Assembly (NCBI GenBank): GCA_015063165.1
Contig: SUSZ01000026.1
Location: forward strand, 1 to 36,749
Reading direction: 5' to 3'
From: Thermoplasmata archaeon
GTDB lineage: Archaea; Thermoplasmatota; Thermoplasmata; Methanomassiliicoccales; Methanomethylophilaceae
DNA length: 36,749 nucleotides
The stretch's first letter is position 1. Each line of letters begins with the position of its first letter. Shown piece by piece: positions 16,299 to 23,895 of the stretch. Position numbers and translations under genes: made by a program. The notes under the pieces are model-generated. The model did not search any database, was not told the origin of the DNA, and worked only from the letters and a program-made list of their open reading frames with translations.

Positions 16299-16309
16299 AT
16301 AAAATACTA
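16299..16309 (+). promoter_or_regulatory. TATA box of the first DUF4143 ATPase
   Basis: AATAAAATACT is centred about 26 nt before the ATG at 16329 and favours that start over the in-frame ATG at 16320. Confidence 0.55.
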
Positions 16310-16328
16310 TGATGACGATATGGTCGTC

Positions 16329-17723
16329 ATGAGGCGCAAGATCTACGACGAGCTCGTCAGGTGGAAGGCCGAAAAGGGGCAGGAATGCCTGACCGTCAAA
16401 GGCCAGAGGCAGGTCGGAAAGACCTACATCATCGACAAGTTCGCTTCAGAGAACTATGCGCACAAGGTCTACATCGATTTCAACAGGAATCCGGAGCTCA
16501 TGGCCGCTTTCGAGAACGGGATCTCCGTCGATTCCATTGTCAAAGAGCTGTCCATCCGCATGGAAGGCTCCGAATTCGTACCTTATTCCACAATAGTCGT
16601 TTTGGATGAGATACAGGAGTGCCCGCGCGCTCGCTCCTCGTTGAAATATTTCGCTCTGGACGAACGTTACGACGTCATAGCCTCTGGATCTCTTCTTGGG
16701 GTGACCAACACCAACGCCAAGAAGAAGTCTGACAAAGGGCCGATGATGCCGATGGGATACGAGAGGGTCATCACGCTCAGGTCGATGGATTTCGAAGAGT
16801 ACCTGTGGGCCATAAACTTCCCCCAGGACATCCTGGACCAGGTGAAAGAGAAGGTGCTGTCCAGGACTCCTCTGGACCAAGCAGAATTCGAGGTCCTTTC
16901 CAGGCATTTCCGTTCTTTCATGATCGTCGGGGGAATGCCCGCATCCGTTCACGAGTTCGTGGAAAAAGGATCGTTTTCGGATTCCGGATCGGAGCTGGAC
17001 AAGATAGTGGGCAGCATAGTCAACGATATAAACCGTTATAACGACCCCATAAATTCTCGCAAGACTCAGAGATGCTTCGAATCCATACCGGAACAGCTCG
17101 GATTCAGCAACAAGAAATTCCAATACTCCCGTGTAGACAAAGGTTCCGGATCCCGTGCATCGGCGGAGAAGTATCTTGAGAACCTCCTTTGGGTGGAGTC
17201 CGCCGGGTATGGCAACTTCTGCTATTCTTTGGAATCCCCTCTTCTGCCGTTCAAGCGTATCGATGATTCTTTCAGGGTGTACATGTCGGATACTGGTATA
17301 CTCGTCAGGATGATGGGAGTCAGTGCGGCAAGGGCGATCTATGATGGTGCCATAGGATTCAACATGGGGGCCATCATGGAGAACGAGGTGGCCGAATGCA
17401 TTTCTAAATGCGGTTTCAAACCCTATTTCTATCGTAAAAGCAGTGGTAAGAACCAGATGGAGCTAGATTTTGTCATAGACCTGGGAGGTGAATCTGTCGT
17501 GATCGAGGTAAAATCCGGAAAGGATCGTTCCGCTCCATCGATACATAAGGTCATGGATGTGTTCACGGTGGACCGCAGGATGATCTTTGAGGATGGGAAC
17601 ATACTGGTGGACGGGGAAGGCATAGAGCACTACCCTCTGTTTGCAGCAGCATTCATCGGACTTTTGGAGAAGGGATCGACCATCCGTTTCCGAAGTTTTG
17701 TTTGTAAAAGAAAGTTTTATTAA
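16329..17723 (+). CDS. AAA_14/DUF4143 ATPase with PD-(D/E)XK-like C-terminus (copy 1)
   Basis: The 464-aa protein has the AAA_14-DUF4143 layout. Its P-loop is GQRQVGKT (25-32), Walker B IVVLDEIQE (DEIQ at 93-96), and a sensor-like IASGSLLG follows. The DUF4143 part includes FMIVGGMPASV and FRVYMSDTGILVRM. The C-terminus carries MELDFVIDLGGESVVIEVKSGK, the D...ExK pattern of PD-(D/E)XK nuclease-like domains. The family is widespread in gut archaea and bacteria, often multicopy, and its role is unproven; defence or regulation have been considered. The ATG at 16329 is chosen over 16320 because of promoter spacing and alignment with the paralogue at 24939. The last residues (STIRFRSFVCKRKFY) extend past the paralogue's end. 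Confidence 0.88.
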   Translation: MRRKIYDELVRWKAEKGQECLTVKGQRQVGKTYIIDKFASENYAHKVYIDFNRNPELMAAFENGISVDSIVKELSIRMEGSEFVPYSTIVVLDEIQECPRARSSLKYFALDERYDVIASGSLLGVTNTNAKKKSDKGPMMPMGYERVITLRSMDFEEYLWAINFPQDILDQVKEKVLSRTPLDQAEFEVLSRHFRSFMIVGGMPASVHEFVEKGSFSDSGSELDKIVGSIVNDINRYNDPINSRKTQRCFESIPEQLGFSNKKFQYSRVDKGSGSRASAEKYLENLLWVESAGYGNFCYSLESPLLPFKRIDDSFRVYMSDTGILVRMMGVSAARAIYDGAIGFNMGAIMENEVAECISKCGFKPYFYRKSSGKNQMELDFVIDLGGESVVIEVKSGKDRSAPSIHKVMDVFTVDRRMIFEDGNILVDGEGIEHYPLFAAAFIGLLEKGSTIRFRSFVCKRKFY

Positions 17724-17746
17724 CTAGTCTCGTATGCGACCCTTCG

Positions 17747-17923
17747 ATGTCAATGAATTCCACGCCCACACTCGCCTTAGCGGCCTCAGCGGTCGCTATA
17801 GCCGGATCGGCGATGGGTTCCGGCAAGGCATCATGTTGCAGCCGTCTCATGGACTCCGTCCAGTCTGCGGATGCCAAGTTCTGTCTCCGCAGCAACAGCT
17901 GCGGCATTATTATCGCGATTTGA
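17747..17923 (+). CDS. Possible 58-aa small protein
   Basis: The open frame starts MSMNSTPTLALAASAVAIAGSAMGSG and ends with a cysteine-containing stretch and GIIIAI. A TTTTATTAA element centred about 28 nt upstream gives leaderless spacing to the ATG at 17747. The Ala-rich hydrophobic segment (about 8-24) could be a membrane helix or signal peptide. No homologue is recognised, and a short frame in GC-rich DNA can be open by chance. It lies between the ATPase and the secreted beta-helix protein. Confidence 0.25.
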   Translation: MSMNSTPTLALAASAVAIAGSAMGSGKASCCSRLMDSVQSADAKFCLRSNSCGIIIAI

Positions 17924-18138
17924 ACGTGACGTTCGGTACGTTCGGGTTCACAGTTCAGTGTCGCGATCAGCCAGTGGATTCGTATATCCCTGCGTATCGT
18001 TCGTTTTCGTTTCTTCGAGATTGTGTCACGTTCAGCGTGATATGCGGTCGAATACCGGTCCGGCGGATTCCGGTCGGGCTTTTCGAAGCCTCTAAACTGT
18101 TTAGGAAAAACAACGAACCTAACAAAGGAGATATCGAA
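17924..18138 (+). other. Leader/promoter region of the secreted beta-helix protein
   Basis: No gene is seen in this stretch. It holds the perfect palindrome GAACGT-G-ACGTTC at 17922-17934, TCACG-N5-CGTGA near 18025-18040, and a TATA-like GTATATC near 17980. It ends in a strong AAAGGAGAT ribosome site before the ATG at 18139. The gene therefore probably has a long leader rather than a leaderless mRNA. Confidence 0.4.
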
Positions 18139-19854
18139 ATGTCAGGAAAAATGAACGCGATGGTCGTCGTTGCGACTGTAGTGCTTCTCTGCATGGGTAT
18201 GGCGGCATGCTTGTCGTACTCCTATGCAGAAGACGAGGACAGTAGCGCGATGCCTACAGGCATGGGTTTCATGCTTGAACCCGATGCCGCAGAGGGGGAT
18301 CTCTGTGAATTCGTCCCTATGGATGAACAGAACCAGATGCCTTTCATGGACAACCAGAACCAGATGCCTTTCATGGACAACCAGAACCAGATGCCTTTCA
18401 TGGACAACCAGAACCAGAACCAGATGACTCCCATGGACGGACAGGCCATGCCCGCCATGCCCCCCATGGACAGCCAGAACCAGAGCCAGATGCCCGCCCT
18501 GCCCGTCATGGACGGACAGACCATGCCCGCACTCCCCACCACCGAGGACAGATCTATGCCTGCGATGGGCGGCGCCACCGTGCCTGCCATGCCCGGACAG
18601 GATCAGAACCAGAGCCAGATGATGCCCTTCGAGGACAGCCAGGGCCAGAACCAGAACCAGATGCCCGCCATGCCCGCCATGGACGGACAGACCATGCCCG
18701 CCATGGGCGGCGCCACCGTGCCCACCATGGACAACAGCCAGATGCCTGGCGCTCAGACCCAGGGAGCCGTCACCTCTGCAACTTCGGCCACTGAGGTAGT
18801 CACTTCCACCGTCGTCAACACCGCCAAGGATCTTGTTGTCGACCTGGACAACGCCACCGTCATAGTCATGAGCGACGAGAACAACGAGGTCACCATATCC
18901 GAATCCGGAACCTACGTGGTCACCGGTACCTGCAGTGACGGCAACGTAGTCGTCAAGAAGGGAACCACCGGGGTCGTCCTCGTGCTCAAGGACCTGGATC
19001 TCACCAGCACCACCGGGGCCCCCGTGTCTCTGAACAAGAACACCGAGGTCAAGCTGGTCGTAGAGGGAACCGTCAAGCTGACCGATGCCGAGGATCCCGC
19101 CGACGAGGATTCGACGGACGAGGAAGTGGCTGACGCCTTCGATGGTGCCGCCCTGAAGGTGAAGGACGGAGCTAACGTCTACCTCACCGGAACCGGCACG
19201 CTCACCCTGGACGCCTCCTCCTGCAAGAACGGAGTGAAGGTAGGCGACGATGAGACCACCAGCTTCGTGATGGAAGGCTCCCTGACCGTCTACATAACCG
19301 CGGCGAACGACGGTCTGAACTCGGGATACGACCTCACCCTGCTCAGCGGGACCATGGTCATAACCGCAGGCGACGACGCCGTCCACGCGGACCACATACT
19401 GACTGTCGGATACTCCGATGGAACCGGACCCAGCATAACCGTGAAGAGCTCCAACGAGGGGCTCGAGGGAACCGTGGTCAACCTCTTCGGAGGATCTGCC
19501 ACCGTCAACTCCACCGACGATGCGGTCAACGCCGCGAACAGCGACGGAACCTACGTCGGAGTGCTCGACTACTCCGTCAACGTCACCGGCGGAACCTGGA
19601 CCCTCGTCTCGTCAGCCGATGGGATGGACTCCAACGGGAACGTCAATCTCCTCGGAGGAACCGTGACCATAAGGAGCGCATCCACCGGCGGAGACGCGGG
19701 GATAGACTACGACGGACAGCTCTATGTCTCGTCCGAAGCCACTCTCAACAACTACAGCGGCGTCTCCGGAGCAGACATGATGCCCGGGCAGAACGGAGGA
19801 ATGTTCCCCGGAATGTTCGGACGGACCGGACAGGGGATGACGGCAACCGTCTGA
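18139..19854 (+). CDS. Secreted Cthe_2159-like carbohydrate-binding beta-helix protein with Met/Gln/Asn-rich repeats
   Basis: The 571-aa exported protein has a signal peptide at about 1-30 (MNAMVVVATVVLLCMGMAACLSYSYA). Residues about 65-213 are low complexity, rich in Met, Gln, Asn and Pro, with three identical NQMPFMDNQ units and later MPAMP/MDGQTMPAM blocks. From about 215 on is a repetitive beta-rich domain (SGTYVVTGTCSDGNVVVKKG, GAALKVKDGANVYLTGTGTLTL, AANDGLNSGYDLTLLSGTMVITAGDDAVHAD) that matches the Cthe_2159 family, a right-handed beta-helix that binds polygalacturonate/cellulose-type glycans with calcium. The start is decided by the signal peptide and the AAAGGAGAT site 7 nt upstream; the frame is open for 135 codons further upstream. 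No membrane anchor is visible at the C-terminus. A role in surface adhesion is inferred. Confidence 0.85.
   Translation: MSGKMNAMVVVATVVLLCMGMAACLSYSYAEDEDSSAMPTGMGFMLEPDAAEGDLCEFVPMDEQNQMPFMDNQNQMPFMDNQNQMPFMDNQNQNQMTPMDGQAMPAMPPMDSQNQSQMPALPVMDGQTMPALPTTEDRSMPAMGGATVPAMPGQDQNQSQMMPFEDSQGQNQNQMPAMPAMDGQTMPAMGGATVPTMDNSQMPGAQTQGAVTSATSATEVVTSTVVNTAKDLVVDLDNATVIVMSDENNEVTISESGTYVVTGTCSDGNVVVKKGTTGVVLVLKDLDLTSTTGAPVSLNKNTEVKLVVEGTVKLTDAEDPADEDSTDEEVADAFDGAALKVKDGANVYLTGTGTLTLDASSCKNGVKVGDDETTSFVMEGSLTVYITAANDGLNSGYDLTLLSGTMVITAGDDAVHADHILTVGYSDGTGPSITVKSSNEGLEGTVVNLFGGSATVNSTDDAVNAANSDGTYVGVLDYSVNVTGGTWTLVSSADGMDSNGNVNLLGGTVTIRSASTGGDAGIDYDGQLYVSSEATLNNYSGVSGADMMPGQNGGMFPGMFGRTGQGMTATV
18331..18411 (+). 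repeat. Three perfect 27-bp tandem repeats inside the secreted protein gene
   Basis: Three identical 27-bp units start at 18331, 18358 and 18385, each encoding NQMPFMDNQ in frame. Identity at the DNA level, including third positions, indicates recent slippage or active copy-number change. Confidence 0.95.
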
Positions 19855-19958
19855 ACGGAGGGACGGTCCCATCAGGAGACATAGATGGAATAAAGAAAGA
19901 AAGATGGCCGGAAGCGCATTCATCTCCAAGTTCGAGCGCGGAGGATGAGCTGCGTGCC

Positions 19959-20009
19959 GGGTGGTCGGGGATTCTCGGCCACCCATAAACCTTTATCTCT
20001 CATTTTTTC
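19959..20009 (+). terminator. Hairpin and T-rich tract after the secreted protein gene
   Basis: A 9-bp stem (19959-19967 with 19976-19984, one G-T pair) is followed by an AT-rich stretch ending in TTTTTT. It lies between convergent genes and most likely ends the plus-strand transcript. Confidence 0.5.
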
Positions 20010-20016
20010 GGCTTCT

Positions 20017-20811
20017 TCAGATGAATTGGCTGTGGTACAGGAACTCCTGCGCGTATCCGGCGTAAGGTCCGAATATCCTCCTGCCTTCGTCGGCGACCTT
20101 CTTGTATCCGCCCGTGACGCCGTATTTGACCTCCATCACCTTGGATATGCGGGCGTCTATCGGGAAGGCTTCGAGATGTCCGTACGCGAACAAAGCGACG
20201 CAGTCGGCGACCTTGGGGCCGACCCCGTTTATTCCGATCAGGGCTTCGCAGCAGTCCTCGTAGCTCAGGTCCGCGATGGCGTCCGGGTCTATGTCCCCGC
20301 TCTCCACGCGTTCGGCCAGCTCGATGATCCTGGGCTCTCTGAACCCGAGCCTGCAGACGCATACCCTGTCCTTCCCGTCGAGGATCTGTTTAGGTGTGGG
20401 GAACGAAGACCTTCCCCCGAGGTCGGTCCCGAACTCGGTGCACACGGACTCGACCATCTTCCCGATGCGGGCGACGTTGGCGTTGGTGGCGAGAAGATAG
20501 GTGGCCAGGCATTCCCAGCGGTCCTGCCTCAGGATGCGCATCCCGGGACAGCGCTCTATAAGGTCTGCGACGTATGGATCGCGCCTGGAGACGTCGGCCA
20601 GGATGAAATCGACGTCGTCGTCGGCTCTCATGTAGTCCAGGATGCGTTTCTCGGAGCATCCTTCGACCGACATGCCGTTCTCCTCCTGCCTCAGGACGAC
20701 TATGCTGTTCCCCAGGACCCCTTCCCAGGCCCCGTCCTCCTTCTTTCTCCATCTGTGGGCCTGACCGCAGCCGAGGGTCGGGTCGAGCTGTACGTCGAGT
20801 TCCACCTTCAT
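20017..20811 (-). CDS. ogg: 8-oxoguanine DNA glycosylase/AP lyase, OGG1 type
   Basis: The 264-aa bifunctional base-excision repair enzyme has an N-terminal beta-rich OGG_N-like domain starting MKVELDVQLDPTLGCGQAHRWRK, followed by the helix-hairpin-helix GPD domain. The HhH reads LIGINGVGPKVADCVALFAYG with the catalytic lysine in GPK. The following AFPIDARI carries the conserved aspartate. Such enzymes excise 8-oxoguanine and cleave the abasic site. The length suits archaeal OGG1-type proteins. The reading frame continues hundreds of codons upstream without a stop, but the ATG at 20811 starts at the family N-terminus and a GAGGT element lies just before it. It is divergent from the GntR operon. 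Confidence 0.9.
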   Translation of the reverse strand: MKVELDVQLDPTLGCGQAHRWRKKEDGAWEGVLGNSIVVLRQEENGMSVEGCSEKRILDYMRADDDVDFILADVSRRDPYVADLIERCPGMRILRQDRWECLATYLLATNANVARIGKMVESVCTEFGTDLGGRSSFPTPKQILDGKDRVCVCRLGFREPRIIELAERVESGDIDPDAIADLSYEDCCEALIGINGVGPKVADCVALFAYGHLEAFPIDARISKVMEVKYGVTGGYKKVADEGRRIFGPYAGYAQEFLYHSQFI

Positions 20812-20928
20812 GACCTCATGATGAGGGCGGTTGTACTTGATTTGTGTGCTTGTTTCGCTATTATTTTGCCTAGGTTTTAAGAACGCTGTACCTGTTAGGA
20901 GAATCCGCAAGGTTTCATTCAATGAATA

Positions 20929-20961
20929 CTGTATATATTCGGTATATACGAATATATACAG
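20929..20961. promoter_or_regulatory. 33-bp palindromic operator over the GntR-ABC promoter
   Basis: CTGTATATATTCG at 20929-20941 and its exact complement at 20949-20961 are separated by GTATATA. The AT-rich arms include the likely TATA element of the operon starting at 20992. Position and symmetry suit autorepression by the adjacent YtrA-type GntR regulator. Confidence 0.8.
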
Positions 20962-20991
20962 GTACCGCGATGCCACATACAGAGGTTTACG

Positions 20992-21366
20992 ATGGATATC
21001 GTCGTCAGCAACTCGGACCCAAGGCCGATCTACGAGCAGATCTATTCGCAGATTCGCTCGCAGATAATCGACGGCAGGCTGAAAGAGGGGGAGATCCTCC
21101 CCAGCATGCGCGTCCTGGCCAAGGACCTGAGGGTCAGCGTGATCACCACCAAGCGCGCGTACAACGATCTGGAAGCCGAGGGTTTCATAACCACGGTCGG
21201 AGGGAAGGGGTGCTACGTGTCGTCGGTGGAGCCGTCGGCCATCCGCGAAGGGCATCTCGTCTCCATACAGGAGAACATCCGCAAGGCCGCTGAAGAGGCC
21301 AAGCAGAACGGCATCACCCTGGAGGAGCTGCACGAGATCGTGGACCTGATGTATGATGGTGATTGA
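20992..21366 (+). CDS. GntR-family (YtrA subfamily) transcriptional regulator
   Basis: The 124-aa protein has the GntR winged helix at residues 12-80: RPIYEQIYSQIRSQIIDGRLKEGEILPSMRVLAKDL, then VSVITTKRAYNDLEAEGFI and the wing VGGKGCYV. Only a short helical tail follows (about 45 residues), as in the YtrA subfamily, which typically controls adjacent ABC transporter genes. The start has AGAGGT five bases upstream. The next gene begins on the base after its stop. A 33-bp palindrome upstream is the likely binding site. Confidence 0.92.
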   Translation: MDIVVSNSDPRPIYEQIYSQIRSQIIDGRLKEGEILPSMRVLAKDLRVSVITTKRAYNDLEAEGFITTVGGKGCYVSSVEPSAIREGHLVSIQENIRKAAEEAKQNGITLEELHEIVDLMYDGD

Positions 21367-22188
21367 GTGGGCGATTTCATTATCAAAGGTCTGAGGAAGA
21401 CCTATGGGGATTTCTCCCTGGAGATCCCCGAGCTGGTCTTCAGGAGAGGCTTCGTCACAGGGATTGTCGGGGACAACGGCGCAGGGAAGACCACGCTGAT
21501 GAGATGCATGACCGGCGCTATCGTCGTGGACGAAGGCGTGATCGATCCCGGAAGCGACCTCCCTGCAGGAGTCGTGTTCGACGAGTGTCCTTTCCCGCAG
21601 GACCTGAAGTCGAAGCAGCTCTCCTCCATATTCTCGAGTATGTTCGACGGCTGGGATGACTCCGGCTTCCAGAGGATGCTGAAGGATTTCGGAATAGACG
21701 AGAGCAAGAAGGTCAAGGAGTACTCCAGGGGGATGAGGATGAAGGCGCAGGTCGCCGTCGCGCTGTCCCACCCCACGGGGATCCTGGTCCTGGACGAGCC
21801 TACCGCAGGAATGGATCCTGCAGCCAGGGAGGAGTTCCTGGATCATGTCAGGGACTACATGGTGGACGAGTCGCATTGCGCTGTGATGTCGTCTCACATA
21901 ACCTCCGATATCGAGAAGATAGCGGACTACGTCGTGTTCCTGAAGGACGGGAAGGTCATAATAAGCGGAGAGATGTCGGATGTGATCGGAAGATATGGCA
22001 TCCTGCACGCCGAGAAGGATTCGGGCCTTCGCGGAGAGAGGATAGTCAGGCGTCGCCTGCAGCCTCACGGGTGCGACTATCTCATCGACGGCATCGGGGA
22101 GTTCTCGGCCGACCATCCCGACATGAATGTGGATCCCGTCACGCTAGAAGACCTCATGATCATCATATCCAAGGGGGAAGAGGCATGA
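21367..22188 (+). CDS. ABC transporter ATP-binding protein
   Basis: The 273-aa ATPase subunit has Walker A GDNGAGKTT (about 37-45), a degenerate ABC signature YSRGMRMKAQVA (SRG rather than SGG), Walker B GILVLDEPTAGMD and the switch histidine in VMSSHIT. The SRGM signature and C-terminal extension are typical of ATPases paired with ABC-2-type permeases under YtrA control. The start is GTG at 21367, immediately after the regulator stop. The permease start overlaps its stop (ATGA). The substrate is unknown; peptide or antibiotic export and envelope stress are possibilities from context. Confidence 0.93.
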   Translation: MGDFIIKGLRKTYGDFSLEIPELVFRRGFVTGIVGDNGAGKTTLMRCMTGAIVVDEGVIDPGSDLPAGVVFDECPFPQDLKSKQLSSIFSSMFDGWDDSGFQRMLKDFGIDESKKVKEYSRGMRMKAQVAVALSHPTGILVLDEPTAGMDPAAREEFLDHVRDYMVDESHCAVMSSHITSDIEKIADYVVFLKDGKVIISGEMSDVIGRYGILHAEKDSGLRGERIVRRRLQPHGCDYLIDGIGEFSADHPDMNVDPVTLEDLMIIISKGEEA

Positions 22189-22796
22189 ACAGGATGCTCA
22201 GAAAGGAGCTCGTCAGCAACAAGGTGTTCCTCATAGCCCTGCCTGTGGCGATCATACTCTATTCCGTGATCCTGCAGTCGGGGCCGTACGTCCCGTTCAT
22301 GTTCGCCGCTTTCATGGGTACCGCCCTTCCGGCGTCCTCCGTGGACATCGACGACAAGTCGGGATGGTCCAGATTCGCCGTGTCTTCGGGAATATCGCGT
22401 AAGACTATAGTTAACTCGAAGTTCCTCATATCCCTGGTGTCTCTGGCGATATGCCAGGCGGTCGCCTTCGTCGGAGCGATGCTGATAGTCCTGATCTGGG
22501 GAGGTGAGCTCGTACTGGAAGACGCCCTTCTGGTGATCGCGCTAGCAGTCTGTCTCGGAATGGTGATGTCCTCCGCCGCCCTCTACATCGGATACAGGTT
22601 CAAGGGAGTGGCGTTCTTCATCGTGTTCCTGATCCTCGGATTCATAGTCATGGTGATACTGTTCGGCATGCAGAAGATCGTCGGGATCTTCTCCGACAAC
22701 ATGTTGGCGACCGTCGCGGTCTGCGGAGGCTCGCTGCTCGCGGCCGCTCTGCTGTATGTGCTCACGCTCAGGACCGTGGAATTCAGGGACTTCTGA
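22185..22796 (+). CDS. ABC-2 type permease, small
   Basis: The 203-aa membrane protein has about six hydrophobic segments. An N-terminal KELVSNKVFLIALPVAIILYSVIL helix, a cytoplasmic SVDIDDKSGWSRFAVSSGISRKTIVNSKF loop and four to five further helices match the ABC-2 permease pattern encoded next to YtrA-type regulators. The loop with the W-RF-S-P/G-S-R motif is common in these permeases. The start overlaps the ATPase stop by 4 nt with GGGGGAAGAGG upstream. It should pair with the preceding ATPase as a half- or homodimeric transporter. Confidence 0.88.
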   Translation: MNRMLRKELVSNKVFLIALPVAIILYSVILQSGPYVPFMFAAFMGTALPASSVDIDDKSGWSRFAVSSGISRKTIVNSKFLISLVSLAICQAVAFVGAMLIVLIWGGELVLEDALLVIALAVCLGMVMSSAALYIGYRFKGVAFFIVFLILGFIVMVILFGMQKIVGIFSDNMLATVAVCGGSLLAAALLYVLTLRTVEFRDF

Positions 22797-22846
22797 AACA
22801 ACGGACGGCCCTCGTCGGAAGGCGGGGGCATTCCTATTTTACTTGT

Positions 22847-23800
22847 TCATCTGTCCGAGGGCTTCGTCTGTTCCTCTTTCTCCGTCCTTTTTGCGAAAAA
22901 TCCTGCCAGGAGCGCTCCGGATATGTTGTGCCAGACGCTGAATATGGCTCCGGGAACGGTGGCCATCGCCAGCGAAGGGAACGAGGTGGATGCTATGGAT
23001 GTCGCCAGGCCGGAGTTCTGCATCCCCACCTCTATCGCGAGCGTCCTCCTCCTGGTCCTGTCCATTCCTGCGGGGATGGAGGCCCCGTAGCCTGCGGCGT
23101 AGCCTATCAGGTTGTGGAGCGTCACGACGGCGAAGACGGCCAGCCCGCAGGTCATGAGGCGGTCCACGGAGTGGGAGATCACGCACATCACGATGAGGGC
23201 GATCGCTATGACGGAGATCAGCGGGAGCGCTCCGGACGCCTTATCGGTGACCTCCGGGCGCAGATATGTGATCGCGAACCCTAGGATGAGCGGCGCCAGG
23301 ACCACCTTGACCATCGACAGGAACATCCCGACGGTGTCTACTTCCACAGTCTCGTTCAACGTCAGGAATACGAGGAACGGGGTCACCAGAGGAGCCAGGA
23401 GGGTGTTCACCGCGGTCATCCCCACTGAAAGCGCGACATCCCCCTTAGCGAAGTAGCTGATGACGTTGCTCGCGGTTCCGCCAGGGCAGCATCCTACCAG
23501 GATCACTCCTGCCATCAGCCCGGCTTCCAATCCGAACGCTTTCGCCAGAACGTAAGCGGTCATGGGCATGATGGTGAACTGGGCTATGCACCCTACGATG
23601 ACGTCCTTCGGACGGGTGAAGACCACCTTGAAATCGTCTACCCTGATGGTCAGCCCCATGCCGAACATGACGATCATCAGCAGATAGTCTATCCAGCCGG
23701 TGCTTATCCATAGGCCCGCGTCGGGTATCAGGAAGGCTAGAAGGGCCGCCATCAGCACGATGACCGCCATGTAGCGTCCTACGAGCCTCGAGATATCCAT
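22847..23800 (-). CDS. Bile acid:sodium symporter (BASS) family transporter
   Basis: The 317-aa, roughly nine-to-ten-helix protein carries the BASS signatures MGLTIRVDDF, the unwound-helix motif GCCPGGTASNVISYFAKGDVALSVGMT and IEVGMQNSGLATS. Family members import organic anions with sodium (bile acids, pantothenate, pyruvate or similar). In a gut archaeon the substrate need not be bile salt and cannot be read here. The ATG at 23800 is about 25 nt downstream of a minus-strand TTAATTAA box. The basic and acidic tail (FFAKRTEKEEQTKPSDR) is cytoplasmic. Confidence 0.92.
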   Translation of the reverse strand: MDISRLVGRYMAVIVLMAALLAFLIPDAGLWISTGWIDYLLMIVMFGMGLTIRVDDFKVVFTRPKDVIVGCIAQFTIMPMTAYVLAKAFGLEAGLMAGVILVGCCPGGTASNVISYFAKGDVALSVGMTAVNTLLAPLVTPFLVFLTLNETVEVDTVGMFLSMVKVVLAPLILGFAITYLRPEVTDKASGALPLISVIAIALIVMCVISHSVDRLMTCGLAVFAVVTLHNLIGYAAGYGASIPAGMDRTRRRTLAIEVGMQNSGLATSIASTSFPSLAMATVPGAIFSVWHNISGALLAGFFAKRTEKEEQTKPSDR

Positions 23801-23820
23801 GCACCGTTCACCCTAAGCGG

Positions 23821-23828
23821 TTAATTAA
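23821..23828 (-). promoter_or_regulatory. TATA-like box of the BASS transporter
   Basis: TTAATTAA is centred about 25 nt upstream of the minus-strand ATG at 23800. Confidence 0.5.
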
Positions 23829-23866
23829 CTGTTTCTCTGTCCTTTAAACAACGCTCATTCGCATTC

Positions 23867-23874
23867 TTTTATAC
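23867..23874 (+). promoter_or_regulatory. TATA box of the endonuclease IV-like gene
   Basis: TTTTATAC is centred about 26 nt upstream of the ATG at 23896, giving a leaderless transcript. Confidence 0.6.
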
Positions 23875-23895
23875 CCTTACGATATAACGAAGCGC

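Noticed and set aside
20812-22116. Extension of the OGG reading frame to a 699-aa protein
   Set aside because: The upstream part is antisense to the GntR-ABC operon and has no family similarity; the OGG N-terminus starts at 20811.
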